DNA of 64,000 nucleotides from Bradyrhizobium erythrophlei (GTDB lineage Bacteria > Pseudomonadota > Alphaproteobacteria > Rhizobiales > Xanthobacteraceae): NCBI RefSeq assembly GCF_900142985.1, contig NZ_LT670849.1, positions 6,154,501 through 6,218,500 of the forward strand, given 5' to 3'. The position numbers were made by a program, and so were the translations under genes. Shown here in pieces: positions 54,243-64,000 of this stretch (within the stretch, counting starts at the first letter, position 1; the number at the start of each line of letters is the position of its first letter). A model generated the notes under the pieces. It made no database searches. It saw only the letters and a list, made by a program, of their open reading frames with translations, and was not told where the DNA came from.

Positions 54243-54747
54243 CCGAAATTCGGCGGCATTCCTTGGCGTAGCCGAGGGCTGCCTTCATCATTGGAAACAT
54301 CCGGCCCATCTGGAGCGCGAAGGTCAAGTCGATCACGCCTTTCTGGCCCCAATGGGCGCGGATGGCGTCGCGATGTTCGTCTTCATCGGCGGACCGCCGC
54401 ACGATGGCATCCGCAAAACGGAACGCGAGCACGACATCGTCGCTCATGGCGCGGACATCGCGACGCACGACGGCCTCGATCTGGTCTTTCGGCACACCGG
54501 CCTCAAGCGCCATGTCGACGACAAGCTGGGCGCAGGGTCCGCAATCTTCCGCCTTGGTGCCGGTGATGCCTGCGGCAAAGCTCGCTTCGATCGGAATCAC
54601 TTCGCGATGACGTGAGGCCTTCATCAGCGGAGCAAACTTGAAAAAGGCGGCAGGCGATTCATCGAGCAGCATTTCGAGATAGCTCGTGTCGTAGGAATAG
54701 TGCTTGCTGTAACGGCGCAAGAGACAGCGTGCGAACCAGCTACGCAT
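54202..54747 (-). CDS. Carboxymuconolactone decarboxylase/AhpD-like protein
   Basis: 181 residues from ATG at 54747; further upstream in-frame codons lie inside the preceding gene. All-helical CMD fold with AEDCGPCAQLVVDMALEAG, where C69 and C72 form the redox CxxC of AhpD-type peroxidases and the neighbouring Glu is the usual acid. Its place beside an ECF41 sigma gene is the classic context for this family, suggesting it is the sigma factor's target. Overlaps both neighbours by 8 and about 40 bp. Confidence 0.85.
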   Translation of the reverse strand: MRSWFARCLLRRYSKHYSYDTSYLEMLLDESPAAFFKFAPLMKASRHREVIPIEASFAAGITGTKAEDCGPCAQLVVDMALEAGVPKDQIEAVVRRDVRAMSDDVVLAFRFADAIVRRSADEDEHRDAIRAHWGQKGVIDLTFALQMGRMFPMMKAALGYAKECRRISVDGKQIDVVKQAA

Positions 54748-55117
54748 GATGTTCTCCTCTCGTGGGGAAGGCGGAATAGAGGGCGATCGCGGATGGGAGC
54801 ACCACGGCAACGACGTCGAAGGCGGTGTGATGGTCGTGGCCCGATACGATCGCCACGAGGTGAATCAGGCCATGGACGGCGAGAAAGCCCGCGCCCGCGA
54901 CCGCTGCCGGCCAATAGACCGGCCGCCAGGCGCGAATGGCGAGCACAAGGCCTGAAACCAGGAACGCGGCGCCGATGTCCTGCACAAAGTGCGGGTTGAA
55001 CGGACTGGTCTCGGTCGCTCCCGGTACGCTTTGGTACCAGAGGGGGCCGGCGACCAGCATCATCAGGCCATTGGCGATATTCGCGACGCCGAGGATCGCT
55101 GCTATCAATCTCTTCAT
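54740..55117 (-). CDS. Four-helix membrane protein in the ECF41 operon
   Basis: 125 residues. Helices: LIAAILGVANIANGLMMLVAG, FVQDIGAAFLVSGLVLAI, VYWPAAVAGAGFLAVHGLIHLVAIV and AFDVVAVVLPSAIALYSAF. DIGAAFL and HGLIHL patterns occur in small uncharacterised membrane proteins. A GGGGGAGGAG site precedes the ATG. First gene of the operon, right behind the ECF41 promoter match. Role unknown; it might link the sigma response to the membrane. Confidence 0.7.
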   Translation of the reverse strand: MKRLIAAILGVANIANGLMMLVAGPLWYQSVPGATETSPFNPHFVQDIGAAFLVSGLVLAIRAWRPVYWPAAVAGAGFLAVHGLIHLVAIVSGHDHHTAFDVVAVVLPSAIALYSAFPTRGEHHA

Positions 55118-55135
55118 GTGGGCTCCTCCCCCTCA

Positions 55136-55162
55136 GACGAGTGAGGGAGGGCTGGTGTGACG
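55136..55162 (-). promoter_or_regulatory. ECF41-type promoter upstream of the sigma operon
   Basis: On the minus strand CGTCACA (55162-55156), 16 bp, then CGTC (55139-55136). The published ECF41 consensus is TGTCACA-N16-CGTC, so this matches at all but the first base, with exact spacing, about 20 nt before the first start codon (55117). Autoregulation is likely. Confidence 0.75.
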
Positions 55163-55687
55163 GGCGGGATGAAGATTTTTGGGGTATTTCTGGCCCGCTC
55201 AGCCTGCGCCAAATTAGCCCTTGGCAAGCCGAAAAAGACCCGTTAAAGAGGCCGCTTCCGGACGTGCTGGCTATCGCTGGCGCGTCTGTGCTCGCTTTCC
55301 GAAAGAGAACGAATAGGAGACCTTTCCTTTCAGGACATTCCGCTTGGATGCTCGAAAGGAAGGGAAAGCTATCGTTTGAGAGGAAATCGGGCTGGGGCAG
55401 GCCGGTTTTACCTGCTTGCCTTGATCCTGTCCAAGACTGCGGGCGCCCGCGATAAACGAAAGTTTTTCAACGGCTTAATCGTATGGCCTGCATAGACGGG
55501 TGAAGACCAGATTTCGCTCCGTTTGACGGGTTCCCCGTTCCTCGGAGATTTGGTTCGAACCTCGACACCCCGCTGGCCCGCAAGGCCTTCGGGAGGGCAG
55601 GCGTTTCAATGTCGTTCTGCCCGACGCGTCCTTGAAGAGTGCAATGTCTTTCAGGTCTGTGTGACGGCGGGACGATGGGTGCAACCC
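55163..55687. other. Gap: promoter region of rplJ-rplL-rpoB-rpoC, no gene seen
   Basis: 525 bp with no supported ORF. After the rplA terminator this must hold the promoter of the rplJL-rpoBC unit, and it becomes the long 5' leader of rplJ. No -35/-10 pair could be assigned by eye. Confidence 0.45.
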
Positions 55688-55717
55688 GGCGGTCCTGCCT
55701 CTGGCTGAAGGACCGCC
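55688..55717 (+). promoter_or_regulatory. rplJ leader hairpin (candidate L10-binding element)
   Basis: GGCGGTCC (55688-55695) and GGACCGCC (55710-55717) with a 14-nt loop, 18 nt before the rplJ start. Position fits the autoregulatory L10 leader; kink-turn not verified. Confidence 0.55.
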
Positions 55718-55735
55718 AACCGGAGAGAGCTTGCT

Positions 55736-56254
55736 GTGGAAAGAGCGGCAAAAAAGGGCGCTGTCGAGGAGCTGAATGGTCTGTTCAAGACCACCAGCGT
55801 CGCGATCGTTGCTCATTATTCCGGCCTTACCGTTGCCCAGATGCAGAAACTGCGCATGCAGATGAAGCAGGCTGGCGCCTCGGTGAAGGTCTCGAAGAAC
55901 CGTCTCGCCAAAATTGCTCTTGAAGGCACTGACGTCGTTGCTATCGGCTCCCTGCTGAAGGGGCCGACCGTGATCGCGACTTCCAATGATCCGGTAGCAG
56001 CGCCGAAGGTTGCCATCGAATTCGCCAAGGCGAACGAACAGTTCGTCATTCTCGGCGGCTCGATGGGTAAAACCGTCCTGAATGTTGACGGCGTGAAGGC
56101 GCTTGCCTCGCTGCCGTCGCTCGATGAACTGCGCGGCAAGATCGTCGGCCTGCTCGTGGCGCCGGCGACCAAGCTTGCTCAGTTGTCGAATGCGCCCGCG
56201 GCCAAGCTCGCGCGCGTCATTCAGGCTCATGCCTCAAAGAGCGAAGCGGCCTGA
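55736..56254 (+). CDS. rplJ: 50S ribosomal protein L10
   Basis: 172 residues with a GTG start (rhizobial L10 begins MERAAKK), behind [32 protein letters not shown] and [15 protein letters not shown] are L10 blocks. It anchors L12 dimers to the stalk through its C-terminal helix ([11 protein letters not shown]). Confidence 0.97.
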   Translation: MERAAKKGAVEELNGLFKTTSVAIVAHYSGLTVAQMQKLRMQMKQAGASVKVSKNRLAKIALEGTDVVAIGSLLKGPTVIATSNDPVAAPKVAIEFAKANEQFVILGGSMGKTVLNVDGVKALASLPSLDELRGKIVGLLVAPATKLAQLSNAPAAKLARVIQAHASKSEAA

Positions 56255-56311
56255 CCCTTCGCCAAACAGTAACAACCTGGTTCGAACCAATACGTTTAAG
56301 GAAACAGATCA

Positions 56312-56689
<378 letters not shown>

Positions 56690-56705
56690 TTCGCGTCACC
56701 AAGAC

Positions 56706-56728
56706 CCCGCCGGGTTCCGCCCGGCGGG
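56706..56728 (+). terminator. Hairpin after rplL (attenuator-like)
   Basis: CCCGCCGGG-TTCCG-CCCGGCGGG, perfect 9-bp arms 16 bp after the rplL stop, without a T-run. In this position a partial terminator sets more L7/L12 than RNA polymerase. The rest of the 417-bp gap to rpoB shows no gene. Confidence 0.65.
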
Positions 56729-57106
56729 CGTCCTACACGAGAAAGTGTGGGGATTGGCGGGGATACCCCTCGATTTTCCACGATCGCCGTCCCATATCGG
56801 GTCGGCAGCACGAAAACACGGCAGGCAGAGGGGACCGCAAGGTTTCGCCGCAAGCCGTTGGGAGATAGGCAATTTCGGGCTTTGCAGTCCGTAACGAAGC
56901 GGTTTTAGACGTGCGGGTGCGTTAGAGCGCCCCGCGCGTCGCTTTGCGTTCTTTGGATAGCGGAACTTTCGATTCAGGACTTCAGCGTCCTGCGAGAGGC
57001 GAGCCGTCGAGGGGACGAAAACGAAATTCAACTCCGAAGGCGATTTTGACATCACCGCTTTCGGAAAGGTTCGCTCCCTCCAGGGCGACGATAACGAGAG
57101 GCCACG

Positions 57107-61225
<4,119 letters not shown>

Positions 61226-61237
61226 GCAAAGCTATCG

Positions 61238-61263
61238 TACCCGGCGCGTCATCGCGCCGGGTA
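61238..61263 (+). repeat. Hairpin in the rpoB-rpoC gap
   Basis: TACCCGGCGCG (61238-61248), loop TCAT, CGCGCCGGGTA (61253-61263): perfect 11-bp arms 12 nt after the rpoB stop, no T-run. It could be an RNase III processing site or partial attenuator. Confidence 0.75.
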
Positions 61264-61330
61264 TTCGCAGTCCGCGCTTTCGGTAGGGCGCGTGTGGCTG
61301 AATCAGGAATTTCGAATTTGCTGCCGGTGA

Positions 61331-64000
<2,670 letters not shown>

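Overview
The window looks like chromosome of a Bradyrhizobium-type alphaproteobacterium (Nitrobacteraceae/Rhizobiales). The signs are high GC, alphaproteobacterial RpoB/RpoC and ribosomal proteins, and many acyl-CoA, SDR, amidohydrolase and Liv-type ABC genes. Genus is inference from gene style; no search could be run.

Layout. 1-3.4 kb: catabolic genes (class III aminotransferase cut by the left edge, alanine dehydrogenase, EutB-like PLP dehydratase) that resemble part of a (hydroxy)ectoine or amine degradation set. 3.5-6.9 kb: a decayed accessory zone with a frameshifted IS1182-type transposase, small ORFs, a 45-nt tRNA-Val(CAC) 3' fragment of the kind left by integrative elements, and a metallophosphatase broken by three frame disruptions. 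6.9-8.9 kb: a secreted CHAP-like protein and a CodA-like deaminase. 8.9-17.5 kb: a type I secretion pair (HlyD-like adaptor with an unusually long N-terminus, and an ABC exporter), divergent from a Thr/Pro-repeat protein that is probably its substrate, followed by a cytochrome b561/haem-binding fusion and a 2Fe-2S flavin reductase. 17.6-26 kb: a histone-H1-like protein, a BKACE enzyme, a phosphoesterase behind PhoB-like half-sites, a TetR gene divergent from an ACAD10/11-type dehydrogenase plus kinase pair, and a Tat-signal amidohydrolase. 26-34 kb: a membrane protein, a dense cluster of inverted repeats, a MetE-like protein, a metallo-beta-lactamase protein whose last 301 bp are duplicated on the far side of a DUF4272 gene, and a P450.

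34-42.5 kb: three envelope proteins divergent from an OmpR/EnvZ-type two-component pair, then SDR, histidine phosphatase, SDR and a class C beta-lactamase-like hydrolase. 42.6-49.9 kb: tRNA-Trp, then an IclR regulator with three half-sites in front of it, a complete LivKHMGF transporter, RidA, a cupin-like protein and a small secreted protein. 50.3-64 kb: the transcription/translation core secE-nusG-rplK-rplA // rplJ-rplL-rpoB-rpoC. It is split between rplA and rplJ by a terminator, a 2-hydroxyacid dehydrogenase and a minus-strand ECF41 sigma operon. That operon's upstream region carries a close match to the published ECF41 promoter (TGTCACA-N16-CGTC).

Strongest leads: the ECF41 operon with its own promoter match; the T1SS/substrate/redox cluster; the tRNA-Val att-like scar; the 301-bp duplication around the DUF4272 gene; the tandem inverted repeats at 27.1-27.3 kb; and the split ACAD10/11-like kinase/dehydrogenase pair.
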